26,307 bases of DNA from the NCBI GenBank assembly GCA_049274895.1, contig JBASTM010000007.1, positions 1 to 26,307 on the forward strand, read 5' to 3'. The translations under genes were made by a program, and so were the position numbers. A model generated the notes under the pieces. That model was given only the letters and a program-made list of their open reading frames with translations. It did no database searches and was not told the DNA's origin. The stretch's first letter is position 1. The number at the start of each line of letters is the position of its first letter. Shown here piece after piece: positions 7,385 through 14,423 of this stretch. This DNA is from JACQLN01 sp049274895 (GTDB taxonomy: Bacteria; Patescibacteriota; Minisyncoccia; JACQLN01).

Positions 7385-9586
7385 ATGCACTTAAAGAAAT
7401 TAGAACTCTCCGGTTTCAAATCGTTTGCCAAGAAGACCACGTTGGATTTCCCTAAGGGTATCACGGTGGTGGCCGGCCCCAACGGTGCGGGCAAATCCAA
7501 TATAGTGGATGCCATCCGCTGGGCTTTGGCCGAGCAGAGTTTTAAGAATCTTCGCGGCAAAAAGGGCGAAGATTTAATTTTTTACGGCTCGGCCAGCCGG
7601 CATTCTTTGGCCCAGGCCAGCGTGGCTATGCACTTTGATATGGCGGCTGAGGCCGATCAGCCCTGGGGTTTTAGCGAGGCCGTCATAACCCGCGCGGTGG
7701 ATAAAAGCGGCGAGAATACCTATGGGTTAAACGGGCGCCAGGTCCGCTTGGCTGACCTTACTGAGTTTTTGGCTAAGTCGCGGGTGGGTGACAGCTCCTA
7801 CAGGGTGATTTCGCAGGGGATGTCGGATAGATTGCTTAATCTTTCCCCGCGGGAATTTAGGAATTTTGTGGAAGAAGCCGCCGGCGTAAAGGAATATCAA
7901 GATAAAAAATATCAAGCGGTGGGGCGCTTAAAACACACCCGGGATAATTTGGAAAAGGTCCAGGCCATACTGGCTGAACTCAAACCCCAACTCAGAGTTC
8001 TAGAGCAGGAAAAAAATAAACTGGCCAAGAAGGCAGAATACTCCCGCCAATTAAAAGAGGCGGCCCAGAATATGTTTGGTTTACGCTATCAAGGCCTCGC
8101 GGCTTGGGAAAACAGGCTGGCGGAGCATAAAAGAAAAATAAAATTGGCCTTAAGACCCTTAACCCATAAAGTCAAAGGATTAAAAGACGATATTTTTTCT
8201 TTAGATAAGAAAAATGCTTTGGCCGACGAGGCGGCTTTGTTGTCGGCCAAAGTCAGAAAGTTGGAGCACGATGAAAATCAGCTTGTAAAAGAGATCATTG
8301 CCGCCGAGGGCGGCCTAGAACTCCAGGAGCAAAAAGAGAAACAACACCTGCCGGTCAGCGCCGAATATCTAAAAGGTAGAATCGGCGGGCTGGTTAGCAA
8401 GCTCAATATTGACTTTAAGGGTATGGATGTGGAGTCTTTGCGCCACTTGATGGCCAGTGTGGCGGTGGCTTTGCAAGATCTGCTTAAAGTTATGTCAACC
8501 GGCCTTGATCCGGCTGGCGGCGCCAACACTCTGCCTGTGCTTAAACAGGGTTTGGAAAAACTGCTGACCCAGAGGCAGGAAATAAAATCGCGGCTGGAAA
8601 AAACGATGAGCGCGCGCGCCGAGAAGGAAAAAGTTTTTGTGGAAGAGCGGCAGGTTTTGCTGGTTAAGGAGAAATCTTACCGTGAGGAGGAAGCCGAACT
8701 TTATCGTTTAGAAGATACTTTGAGGCAAATGGAAGTGGACGAAGAAAAAATGAAGCTGCACCGATCTAAGTTCCAGCAGGATCTGGCGGCGGTGGGGGTG
8801 GTTACCTTGGCCGATATTATTGGCGGTTCCCGCCCGGCGGTCCAAGCCGTTTTAGCCGCGTCAAACGCGGCCGAAACCGAAGCGGTTTTGGAGGATAAAG
8901 TTTGGAAGCTTAAGAAACGTTTGGAAGAGGTGGGTGCTATCGATGGCAAAGTTATTCAAGAACATGAGGGTGTTAGCGAGCGCTTCAATTTTTTGGCTAA
9001 GGAGTCCGAGGATTTAGCCCAGACTTTAGGTTCGCTGGAGAATCTGGTTTTTGGGTTGGAAAAACAAATCGGCGAGCGCTACCAGACCACTTTATCCGAA
9101 ATGAACCATGTTTTTGGCGGCTATTTTCGGCTGATATTTGGAGGGGGTAAAGCGGTTTTGGCCTCGGCCAAAACCGCAAATCCGAAATCCGAAGCACGAA
9201 ATTCGAAAGAGATCAATTTGGGGCCAGAAGACGAGGAAACAGAAAATGGGGTGGAGTTGAAATTGGAACTGCCCGGAAAAAAAATTAAAAACTTAACCAC
9301 TCTTTCCGGCGGCGAGAGAACTTTAACATCCATTGCTCTTTTGTTCACTCTGGCCAGCATCCGCCGGCCGCCGGTGATGGTGCTGGACGAAATTGACGCG
9401 GCTTTAGACGAATCCAACACTCAAAAGTTCATGCGGTTGTTAAAAGAACTTTCCAAAAACACGCAGTTTATAATCATCACCCATAACCGCGAAACTATGT
9501 GCGCCGCCGATGCTTTGTACGGCGTTTCCATGAAAGACGGCGTCTCACATTTATTGTCTTTGAAGCTTCAGCCCCAGCTCTCTTGA
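7385..9586 (+). CDS. smc: SMC-family chromosome segregation ATPase, shortened and apparently hingeless
   Basis: 733 residues, against about 1150-1200 for bacterial SMC. The N-terminal head starts MHLKKLELSGFKSFAKKTTL, with Walker A GPNGAGKS at 31-38 and the SMC-typical RGKKGEDLIFYGS and SYRVISQGMSDRLLNLSPRE (Q-loop region). The C-terminal head has signature LSGGERTL at 640 and Walker B VMVLDEIDAAL at about 664, then IIITHNRETM. Between the heads lie short charged coiled-coil stretches (roughly 170-300 and 385-460) and a less charged segment with GGLVSKLNIDFKGMDVESLR and LDPAGGANTL. I see no glycine-rich hinge consensus. About 20 residues before the signature, a low-complexity insert (ANPKSEARNSKEIN) is encoded by a repeat-like stretch near 9177-9214. 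The open frame is unbroken, so this is a compact protein, not a visible frameshift. Confidence 0.9.
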   Translation: MHLKKLELSGFKSFAKKTTLDFPKGITVVAGPNGAGKSNIVDAIRWALAEQSFKNLRGKKGEDLIFYGSASRHSLAQASVAMHFDMAAEADQPWGFSEAVITRAVDKSGENTYGLNGRQVRLADLTEFLAKSRVGDSSYRVISQGMSDRLLNLSPREFRNFVEEAAGVKEYQDKKYQAVGRLKHTRDNLEKVQAILAELKPQLRVLEQEKNKLAKKAEYSRQLKEAAQNMFGLRYQGLAAWENRLAEHKRKIKLALRPLTHKVKGLKDDIFSLDKKNALADEAALLSAKVRKLEHDENQLVKEIIAAEGGLELQEQKEKQHLPVSAEYLKGRIGGLVSKLNIDFKGMDVESLRHLMASVAVALQDLLKVMSTGLDPAGGANTLPVLKQGLEKLLTQRQEIKSRLEKTMSARAEKEKVFVEERQVLLVKEKSYREEEAELYRLEDTLRQMEVDEEKMKLHRSKFQQDLAAVGVVTLADIIGGSRPAVQAVLAASNAAETEAVLEDKVWKLKKRLEEVGAIDGKVIQEHEGVSERFNFLAKESEDLAQTLGSLENLVFGLEKQIGERYQTTLSEMNHVFGGYFRLIFGGGKAVLASAKTANPKSEARNSKEINLGPEDEETENGVELKLELPGKKIKNLTTLSGGERTLTSIALLFTLASIRRPPVMVLDEIDAALDESNTQKFMRLLKELSKNTQFIIITHNRETMCAADALYGVSMKDGVSHLLSLKLQPQLS

Positions 9587-9611
9587 CTTATTTTTTTGAC
9601 AGTATTATTGT
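9583..9611 (+). promoter_or_regulatory. promoter for the 9657 gene, overlapping the smc stop
   Basis: TTGACT (9583-9588), 17-bp spacer, TATTGT (9606-9611). The same -35/-10 style (TTGACG-17-TATTGT) precedes the gene at 19855. A degenerate boxA-like string AGTTCCTTAAACAA follows at 9619. Confidence 0.5.
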
Positions 9612-9656
9612 ATAACAAGTTCCTTAAACAAGGATTCTAACAGGAGATGACTAAAA

Positions 9657-9887
9657 ATGATCGACCGAACCAAAGCCAAGCAATTTCAAGTTTGGGTCCC
9701 GGACGATTTAGTTGGGTTCATCGATGAACGCTGTGGACAGACGCATCTGACCAGACAGGGAGTTTTGATCGAAGCTCTACGGTTTTACAAATGGGCGATT
9801 GATGAGCGAAAGCAGCCCGGTCGCCGTGTCGGCAGTTTTGATGAGACGGCAACCAACACCAGGGAATTTTTCTTACCCAGTCCATAG
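9657..9887 (+). CDS. small ribbon-helix-helix-like protein
   Basis: 76 residues. The segment KQFQVWVPDDLVGFIDERC then LTRQGVLIEALRFYKWAID reads as one beta-strand followed by two helices, the layout of CopG/Arc-type ribbon-helix-helix DNA-binding proteins; the tail from residue 50 is basic then acidic and probably disordered. No toxin partner is adjacent, so an antitoxin role is not supported; a stand-alone regulator is possible. A clear Shine-Dalgarno AGGAG (about 9642) precedes the ATG. An ATG immediately after the AGGAG opens a short different frame and is not preferred. It has its own promoter (9583) and terminator (9923), so it is a single-gene unit. The DNA-binding assignment is by pattern only. 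Confidence 0.6.
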   Translation: MIDRTKAKQFQVWVPDDLVGFIDERCGQTHLTRQGVLIEALRFYKWAIDERKQPGRRVGSFDETATNTREFFLPSP

Positions 9888-9922
9888 ATTGGAGGAGGAT
9901 TAGGAAATCGTAGCTGGTAGCC

Positions 9923-9949
9923 GCAGCGTCTTTGGACGCTGCTTTTTTT
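9923..9949 (+). terminator. rho-independent terminator
   Basis: gcagcgtc (9923-9930), loop tttg, gacgctgc (9935-9942), then seven T. It ends the small-gene unit at 9657. Confidence 0.85.
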
Positions 9950-9952
9950 ATT

Positions 9953-9971
9953 ACGAAGGACCGCCCTTCGT
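9953..9971. repeat. REP hairpin, left copy
   Basis: Perfect 7-bp stem ACGAAGG/CCTTCGT with loop ACCGC. It sits directly upstream of the transposase -10 element. Confidence 0.8.
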
Positions 9972-9974
9972 TAT

Positions 9975-9982
9975 GGTATAAT
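9975..9982 (+). promoter_or_regulatory. extended -10 promoter of the transposase (leaderless mRNA predicted)
   Basis: The sequence TGGTATAAT is an extended -10 with perfect TATAAT at 9977-9982. A start 7 nt downstream falls at the ATG (9990), so the mRNA would have essentially no leader. Confidence 0.5.
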
Positions 9983-9989
9983 TTTATCA

Positions 9990-10685
9990 ATGAAAAGGAA
10001 TTATTCTTTTTCTGTGGGGGAATACTATCATATCTATAACCGCGGAGTAGATAAACGTATTATTTTTAGTAGTGTAAGAGATTATAATCGTTTTATCTTG
10101 CTTTTATATCTTTGTAATAGTAATAAGCAGGTGGATTTAGGTAGTCTTTTGAGAAACGAAGGGCGGTCCTTCGCCGATATTTGGCAAATGGATAGAGGTG
10201 ATAATATTGTTGCCATAGGTTCATATGTTTTAATGCCTAATCATTTTCATGTTCTGGTAAAAGAAATATTGGAAAATGGCATCTCAAAATTTATGGGTAA
10301 ACTCTCAACGGGTTACTCAATGTATTTTAATAAGAAGAATAAACGCAGTGGCTCATTATTTGAAGGAAGATTCAAGGCCACTCACGCTAATAAAAATGAG
10401 TATTTAAGATATCTATTTTCATACATACATCTTAACCCTGTAAAATTAATTGATTCGGATTGGAAAATTAATGGTATTAGGAATGTAAAAACTGCAGAGA
10501 GATATTTAATCGATTATAGGTATTCCAGCTATCTCGATTATTTTGGGATTTCTCGTATGGAAAACAAAATAATTAAACGCGATTCCTTTCCAGAGTATTT
10601 TTGCGGCAATAAGTCTTTTAAAGATTTTACTAGAGACTGGTTGTCATACAGCAGAAAATATAACGAAGGGCGGTCCTTCGTTTAG
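9990..10685 (+). CDS. REP-associated tyrosine transposase (Y1, IS200-like)
   Basis: 231 residues. The N-terminal YHIYNRGVDKRIIF, the HUH motif in VLMPNHFHVLVKE (H85, H87) and the block EYLRYLFSYIHLNPVK (about 137-152, with the likely catalytic Tyr) identify a Y1 single-strand transposase of the RAYT group, which acts on REP hairpins. The hexapeptide NEGRSF occurs at residues 56-61 and again at 225-230. Both copies are translated from the same REP hairpin (10157-10173 and 10662-10682), so the gene has absorbed copies of its own putative substrate, one replacing the natural C-terminus. The codon use is strongly A/T-rich, unlike neighbouring genes, which suggests transfer. No Shine-Dalgarno is present; the message is probably leaderless. 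Confidence 0.92.
   Translation: MKRNYSFSVGEYYHIYNRGVDKRIIFSSVRDYNRFILLLYLCNSNKQVDLGSLLRNEGRSFADIWQMDRGDNIVAIGSYVLMPNHFHVLVKEILENGISKFMGKLSTGYSMYFNKKNKRSGSLFEGRFKATHANKNEYLRYLFSYIHLNPVKLIDSDWKINGIRNVKTAERYLIDYRYSSYLDYFGISRMENKIIKRDSFPEYFCGNKSFKDFTRDWLSYSRKYNEGRSFV
10157..10173. repeat. REP hairpin inside the transposase ORF
   Basis: CGAAGG-GCGGT-CCTTCG, same orientation as the right copy. It encodes NEGRSF at residues 56-61. Confidence 0.8.
10662..10682. repeat. REP hairpin, right copy, overlapping the ORF end
   Basis: AACGAAGG-GCGGT-CCTTCGTT, 8-bp stem; reverse complement of the left copy. It encodes the terminal NEGRSFV. Confidence 0.8.
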
Positions 10686-10712
10686 TAGAGGTCCGATTTA
10701 TTGTCGCTTAAG

Positions 10713-10740
10713 TTGCAAAACGCTTGATTTTTTGTATGAT
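10713..10740 (+). promoter_or_regulatory. promoter for the 10791 membrane protein
   Basis: TTGCAA (10713-10718), 16-bp spacer, TATGAT (10735-10740). Confidence 0.5.
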
Positions 10741-10763
10741 ATTAAGATAAACGAAACGGTTTT

Positions 10764-10776
10764 TGTTCTTTAACTA
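10764..10776 (+). promoter_or_regulatory. boxA-like sequence in an mRNA leader
   Basis: TGTTCTTTAACTA matches the E. coli rrn boxA TGCTCTTTAACAA at 11 of 13 positions. It lies between the promoter at 10713 and the Shine-Dalgarno, so it would be transcribed near the start of this mRNA. A near-identical site is at 19802. Confidence 0.5.
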
Positions 10777-10790
10777 AGGAGTATCAAGCC

Positions 10791-11264
10791 ATGTCTATAA
10801 TCACGCTTATAGCTGGATTGGGGCTGTGCTGGTTCGGCGTTGTTTTTTGGCCCAAGTCGTCTTTCAGCGTAATACGCATCAGCGGTCTGGCCGCGGCTGG
10901 CGTATTGGTGATATTGATGAGCGGCGGTTTACGTCTGCTGTGTGCTCAAATCAAAGTCAAACTATGCCACAGGCAGCCATGCGTTATATGGTGTAACCTC
11001 GGACGAGTAGCGACCACTGCTCTGGTATTTTATATCGGCGGGGTTGTAATAGCGGCGCTCGAATTGGGGATAGCAGCAATATTGAGTAAAAGTTTGTGGT
11101 CCATTGCCATCGTTACGCCATTCGGATTTCCTCTTTACGCGCCTGTGTTCTTTGGCAGCGTCATTGTCAGCACTCTCGGGCTTATAGTTAGTCTGCTCGC
11201 GGCTTCAAAAAAGAGCCGTGATTTAGCACCTCGGCTGCAGGCGGTGGTTCAAGGACTAACCTAG
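10791..11264 (+). CDS. four-helix membrane protein of unknown function
   Basis: 157 residues. Four hydrophobic stretches at about 3-20, 30-52, 73-97 and 115-138 predict an integral membrane protein; the loop between the second and third helices (53-72) is basic and has three Cys (C59, C64, C68), and the C-terminal 18 residues are basic. No family is recognised. A good Shine-Dalgarno TAAGGAGT (10774-10781) lies 9 nt before the ATG; it would pair with this organism's altered 16S tail with one G-U. The gene has its own promoter, a boxA-like leader element and a strong terminator, so it is a single-gene unit between the transposase and rpsP. Reality is well supported by these signals; function is unknown. 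Confidence 0.75.
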   Translation: MSIITLIAGLGLCWFGVVFWPKSSFSVIRISGLAAAGVLVILMSGGLRLLCAQIKVKLCHRQPCVIWCNLGRVATTALVFYIGGVVIAALELGIAAILSKSLWSIAIVTPFGFPLYAPVFFGSVIVSTLGLIVSLLAASKKSRDLAPRLQAVVQGLT

Positions 11265-11309
11265 ACGGAGAGCGATATGTTTTGGCACAACCCGAGCTAC
11301 CTAGGCATA

Positions 11310-11339
11310 CGCCGCGTCAAAGTTGACGCGGCGTTTTTT
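11310..11339 (+). terminator. strong rho-independent terminator
   Basis: Perfect 11-bp stem cgccgcgtcaa (11310-11320) / ttgacgcggcg (11323-11333) with a 2-nt loop, followed by six T. Confidence 0.9.
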
Positions 11340-11363
11340 ATTTGGTAGGATACCGGCATCATC

Positions 11364-11539
11364 ACCGCCAGGTGAGTTTTTTATTAAGGGCTTGGCCCAA
11401 GAAACGGAACGAAGTGAACGTTTCTTGGCGGTCAAACCTTATCCAGCACCTTTTCAAGGTAAAGATCATTTATACATCTAAAAGGTGCTGGATGCTCAAT
11501 TCTGTAGTGAAATTTATTTCACTACATTCATAAATTTCA
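11364..11539 (+). promoter_or_regulatory. structured rpsP leader with mutually exclusive hairpins
   Basis: Several near-perfect inverted repeats crowd this 210-bp gap. ACCGCCA (11364-11370) pairs with TGGCGGT (11426-11432). CCAAGAAACG (11397-11406) pairs with CGTTTCTTGG (11419-11428). A perfect 14-bp stem joins 11441-11454 to 11480-11493 around 25 nt. TGTAGTGAAA (11503-11512) pairs with TTTCACTACA (11517-11526), but TGAAATTTAT (11508-11517) can pair instead with ATAAATTTCA (11530-11539), 11 nt before the rpsP ATG. Such switching suggests a regulatory leader; alternatively these are stacked repeat insertions. No clear promoter was found. Confidence 0.45.
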
Positions 11540-11550
11540 ACATAATTGGC

Positions 11551-11982
11551 ATGCTTGTAATCAGATTGCAGAGAACCGGCAAGAAGCATCAGGCTTCATT
11601 CAGGATTGTTTTGCAAGACAGCCGCTGGAAACCGCAAGGCAAAACGCTGGAGCTTTTTGGTTTTTATAATCCTCATTCCAAAGAAAAGCAAATCCAGGCT
11701 GAACGGGTTAAATTTTGGCTGGCTAGGGGCGCTCAATCCTCGCCCACGCTTCATAATATGTTCATTGACGCCGGAATTATAACCGGCGAGAAAGTAAAGG
11801 TGTGGAAAGCCAAGAAGGGCAAAGAAGGCGGGGTTAAGCCCGAAGTCAAATCCGCGGGCGCGCCGGCGGTTGAGACCAAAGAAGAAGCGGCCATCGAGCC
11901 GGTCAAAGAGACAACGGCACCCTTGGAGTCCGATGTACCCATCGCGTCGGACGCGACCAGCACGGCTGAGGTTGCCGGGTAA
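11551..11982 (+). CDS. rpsP: 30S ribosomal protein S16 with long C-terminal tail
   Basis: 143 residues from ATG 11551. The longer open frame from 11485 adds 22 residues translated from the leader hairpins and is rejected, because MLVIRLQRTGKKHQASFRIVL is the standard S16 start. LELFGFYNPHSKEKQIQAERVKFWLARGAQSSPTLHNM completes the S16 domain by about residue 75. The remaining 60 or so residues are an Ala/Glu/Val/Pro-rich low-complexity extension beyond the roughly 80-90-residue core. S16 binds 16S rRNA and is needed for 30S assembly. The rpsP-khpA-trmD neighbourhood is common in bacteria; here murA lies between khpA and trmD. Confidence 0.95.
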   Translation: MLVIRLQRTGKKHQASFRIVLQDSRWKPQGKTLELFGFYNPHSKEKQIQAERVKFWLARGAQSSPTLHNMFIDAGIITGEKVKVWKAKKGKEGGVKPEVKSAGAPAVETKEEAAIEPVKETTAPLESDVPIASDATSTAEVAG

Positions 11983-12049
11983 GGTTAAATTTGCTACTGT
12001 GTTGGTATCTTAAAGGTCGCCGTTTTTCAGAATCATAGAACAAGAAGCC

Positions 12050-12370
12050 ATGGCTAAATACGCTGATCAAGAGTTTGTAGAATTTGTGGTAAAATCGCTG
12101 GTCAATGTGCCGGATGAGGTGGCCGCTGTTCGCACCGTTGATGAAATGGGCGTACTGCTGACTCTCAAAGTTAATCCGGCCGATATGGGTGTGGTTATTG
12201 GCAAGCAGGGCGCTACGGCTCGGTCTTTAAGGACGCTACTTCGCATTGTGGGCGCAAAAAACAATGCTCGGGTAAACTTAAAGATTGAAGAGCCGGCCGG
12301 TAGCCTGCATGCCTCAAGACCGGAAAAATCCCAGTCGGTGGATGAGGTGGTAGATGACCTCAAGTTGTAA
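12050..12370 (+). CDS. khpA: KH-domain RNA-binding protein KhpA
   Basis: 106 residues. A single KH domain with the GxxG loop GKQG at residues 51-54 in MGVVIGKQGATARSLRTLL; the start MAKYADQEFVEFVVKSLVN matches the KhpA/YlqC family. In Gram-positive bacteria KhpA partners with KhpB and binds small and messenger RNAs, affecting cell division and envelope synthesis. The family is about 76-85 residues; the extra C-terminal tail (SLHASRPEKSQSVDEVVDDLKL) is acidic. It lies 67 bp after rpsP and is followed by a terminator. AAGAAG immediately before the ATG complements the altered 16S tail but is too close to be a standard ribosome-binding site. Confidence 0.93.
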   Translation: MAKYADQEFVEFVVKSLVNVPDEVAAVRTVDEMGVLLTLKVNPADMGVVIGKQGATARSLRTLLRIVGAKNNARVNLKIEEPAGSLHASRPEKSQSVDEVVDDLKL

Positions 12371-12386
12371 GTTTTAGGTTTAGATC

Positions 12387-12414
12387 AAAACCCCCGATGA
12401 ATGTCGGGGGTTTT
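12387..12414 (+). terminator. rho-independent terminator after khpA
   Basis: cccccga (12391-12397), 6-nt loop, tcggggg (12404-12410), with flanking aaaa/tttt that extends the stem. Confidence 0.85.
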
Positions 12415-12453
12415 GTGTTTTATAGGAGTAATCGCTAATATACAAATAGACGT

Positions 12454-13704
12454 ATGTCCAAATTCATAATCAACGGCGGTAAAATTTTGTCGGGCAATGT
12501 AAAGATCAGCGGCTCCAAAAATGCCGCCCTGCCTTTGATTGCGGCCGCGGTCCTTTTAGAGGAAACTAGGTTGGTTAATGTGCCGCGCATAGACGATGTG
12601 GAAAGAATGCTGGAGATAGTGGATTATCTGGGCGGCACTTACCAGTGGGTCGGAGCCAACGAGCTTACTATAAACACTCAAAATCTAATCGCCCGACCTT
12701 TACCCGAGACTGCCCGAAAGTTAAGAGCTTCAATTTTGTTTGCCGGGCCGATGCTGGCCCGTTTTGGCGAAGTGGAGCTGCCCTATCCGGGCGGCGATAT
12801 TATTGGCGCGCGGCCTTTGGATACTCACCTGAACGCTTTTAAGAAACTGGGCGTGATTGTGGAGGAAAAAGAAAATCTGCATCTTAAGGTCGGCCAGCCG
12901 GGCGAGGTTAAATTGATTTTGCAAGAGCCCTCGGTGACGGCCACCGAAAACGTTTTGCTTTTGGCGGCCGGTATGGATAAAGGCGTGGAGATACGTTTGG
13001 CCGCGGCCGAACCGCACGTGCAAGATCTATGCCGCTTTTTGGTTTCGGCCGGTGTTGGAATTTCCGGCGTTGGCACCACTACGCTTAAGGTCAAAGGCAA
13101 AAAAGTTCTTTTAAGCCATGCGGCGCATCAAATTATCCCCGACGATTTGGAAGCGAGCGCTTTTGCGGTTCTGGCTGCGGCCACCAAAAGTCAAATAACG
13201 TTGAGTCCGGTTGAACTGGAATATTTAGATTCAGTTTTACTTCAACTGGATAAAATGCGCGTCAATTTCCGCGCCGCTGGCGGTGCGCTTACCATCTTGC
13301 CGCCGGTCTCGGCTTACCAATCTTTTAGAATCCAATCCGGTTTGTATCCCAAGTTGATTTGCGACCACTTGCCGCCGTTTGCGGTTTTGGCCACGCAGGC
13401 CGAAGGGGCCAGTTTGGTGCACGAATGGCTTTATGAGGCCAGACAAAATTACGTTAGAGAGTTGGTTAAGATGGGCGCCAATGCCGTAGTAATGGATCCG
13501 CATCGCGCTTTGATAATCGGACCCACGCCGCTTTACGGCCAGGAGGTGGAGAGCTACGATATCCGCTCGGGCATGACTATGGTCATTGCGGCCTTAGTGG
13601 CCAAAGGTCAAACAATAATATCGGACATTGAACATATTGATAGGGGCTATGAGAAATTGGAGGAGCGTCTCAAATCTATCGGCGCGGATATCCAAAGAGT
13701 ATGA
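12454..13704 (+). CDS. murA: UDP-N-acetylglucosamine 1-carboxyvinyltransferase (MurA), Asp115 form
   Basis: 416 residues, normal length. MurA transfers enolpyruvate from PEP to UDP-GlcNAc, the first committed step of peptidoglycan synthesis. K22 and N23 lie in SGSKNAALPLIAA, and R120 in IGARPLDTHL. The residue that is the reactive Cys115 in E. coli is Asp115 here (YPGGDIIGARP), the substitution known to make MurA insensitive to fosfomycin in mycobacteria and chlamydiae. The C-terminus has RSGMTMVIAALVAKGQTIISDIEHIDRGYE, as expected. The stop codon overlaps the trmD start (ATGA), so the two genes are translationally coupled. No Shine-Dalgarno precedes the ATG. Confidence 0.97.
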   Translation: MSKFIINGGKILSGNVKISGSKNAALPLIAAAVLLEETRLVNVPRIDDVERMLEIVDYLGGTYQWVGANELTINTQNLIARPLPETARKLRASILFAGPMLARFGEVELPYPGGDIIGARPLDTHLNAFKKLGVIVEEKENLHLKVGQPGEVKLILQEPSVTATENVLLLAAGMDKGVEIRLAAAEPHVQDLCRFLVSAGVGISGVGTTTLKVKGKKVLLSHAAHQIIPDDLEASAFAVLAAATKSQITLSPVELEYLDSVLLQLDKMRVNFRAAGGALTILPPVSAYQSFRIQSGLYPKLICDHLPPFAVLATQAEGASLVHEWLYEARQNYVRELVKMGANAVVMDPHRALIIGPTPLYGQEVESYDIRSGMTMVIAALVAKGQTIISDIEHIDRGYEKLEERLKSIGADIQRV

Positions 13705-14411
13705 AGTTTGATATCATAACAATCTTCCCCAAGATATTTGATTCCTATTTTAACGAATCTATTTTGGCGCGGGCGCACAAGCAGGGTTTGATTCAAATCA
13801 AAATCCACAATCTGCGCGATTATACCGCCGACAAACATAAATCGGTTGACGATTCGCCCTACGGCGGCGGGGCGGGGATGGTGCTGCGCGCTGACGTTAT
13901 AGTCAGCGCGATGTCAAAAATCAAATCTCAAAAATCAAAAAGTAGAACTAAGATTGTGGTTTTTTCGGCCAAGGGCAAACAGTTTGATCAAAAGATGGCT
14001 TATGATTGGTCTAAAAAACTGGATCAGATTATTTTTATCTGCGGGCGTTACGAAGGCATAGACGAACGGGTGGTTAAAATCCTAAGAGCGGAGGAGATTT
14101 CCATCGGCCCGTATGTTTTGACCGATGGCGAGGTGCCGGCGATGGCAGTGGTCTCGGCGGTCAGTCGGCTTATACCGGGAGTCATAAAACTGGAATCGCT
14201 GGCCGAGGAGTCGCATTGGAGCCGGTTGGTTAAAAGGGAGGTAAAGGGTAAAAAAGGGGATAAAGGTGGTGGATTAGAATACCCGCATTATACCCGGCCG
14301 GAGGTTTTGGAATACCAAGGTAAAAAATACCGTGTGCCTAAGATTTTGCTTTCGGGCGATCATAAAAAAATAGAGGAGTGGCGAAAATCCAAAACAAAAA
14401 CACCGGCCTAG
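13701..14411 (+). CDS. trmD: tRNA (guanine-N1-)-methyltransferase TrmD
   Basis: 236 residues. TrmD methylates G37 at N1 in tRNAs with G36, preventing frameshifting. Hallmarks: MKFDIITIFPKIFDSYFNES start, SPYGGGAGMVL (52-62), the trefoil-knot loop ICGRYEGIDERV (113-124) and SIGPYVLTDGEVPAMAV (134-150). Two low-complexity inserts interrupt family blocks: KIKSQKSKSRTK (73-84), encoded by an A/T-rich repeat shared with the rpmF end, and VKREVKGKKGDKGGG (177-191), just before LEYPHYTRPEV. The frame stays open through both. ATG overlaps the murA stop by 4 bp. The stop codon lies in the loop and stem of the terminator, so the 3' untranslated region is nearly absent. Confidence 0.97.
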   Translation: MKFDIITIFPKIFDSYFNESILARAHKQGLIQIKIHNLRDYTADKHKSVDDSPYGGGAGMVLRADVIVSAMSKIKSQKSKSRTKIVVFSAKGKQFDQKMAYDWSKKLDQIIFICGRYEGIDERVVKILRAEEISIGPYVLTDGEVPAMAVVSAVSRLIPGVIKLESLAEESHWSRLVKREVKGKKGDKGGGLEYPHYTRPEVLEYQGKKYRVPKILLSGDHKKIEEWRKSKTKTPA

Positions 14412-14423
14412 GCCGGTGTTTTT
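14396..14423. terminator. symmetrical terminator overlapping the trmD stop
   Basis: caccggcc (14401-14408) / ggccggtg (14411-14418), flanked by AAAAA and TTTTT, so it could work on both strands. The trmD TAG spans 14409-14411. Confidence 0.85.

Larger units (their letters stand above)
9953..10682 (+). mobile_element. REP-associated Y1 transposase unit bounded by inverted REP hairpins
   Basis: A 19-nt hairpin ACGAAGG-ACCGC-CCTTCGT (9953-9971) lies upstream of the transposase ORF, and its reverse complement (10662-10682) overlaps the ORF's last codons. A third copy lies inside the ORF (10157-10173). The unit is much more A/T-rich than its neighbours. Boundaries are the outermost REPs; no target duplication was identified. 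Confidence 0.65.

Noticed and set aside
9657..9887. Toxin-antitoxin pair
   Set aside because: The ribbon-helix-helix-like gene is followed at once by a terminator and has no partner gene in its unit.
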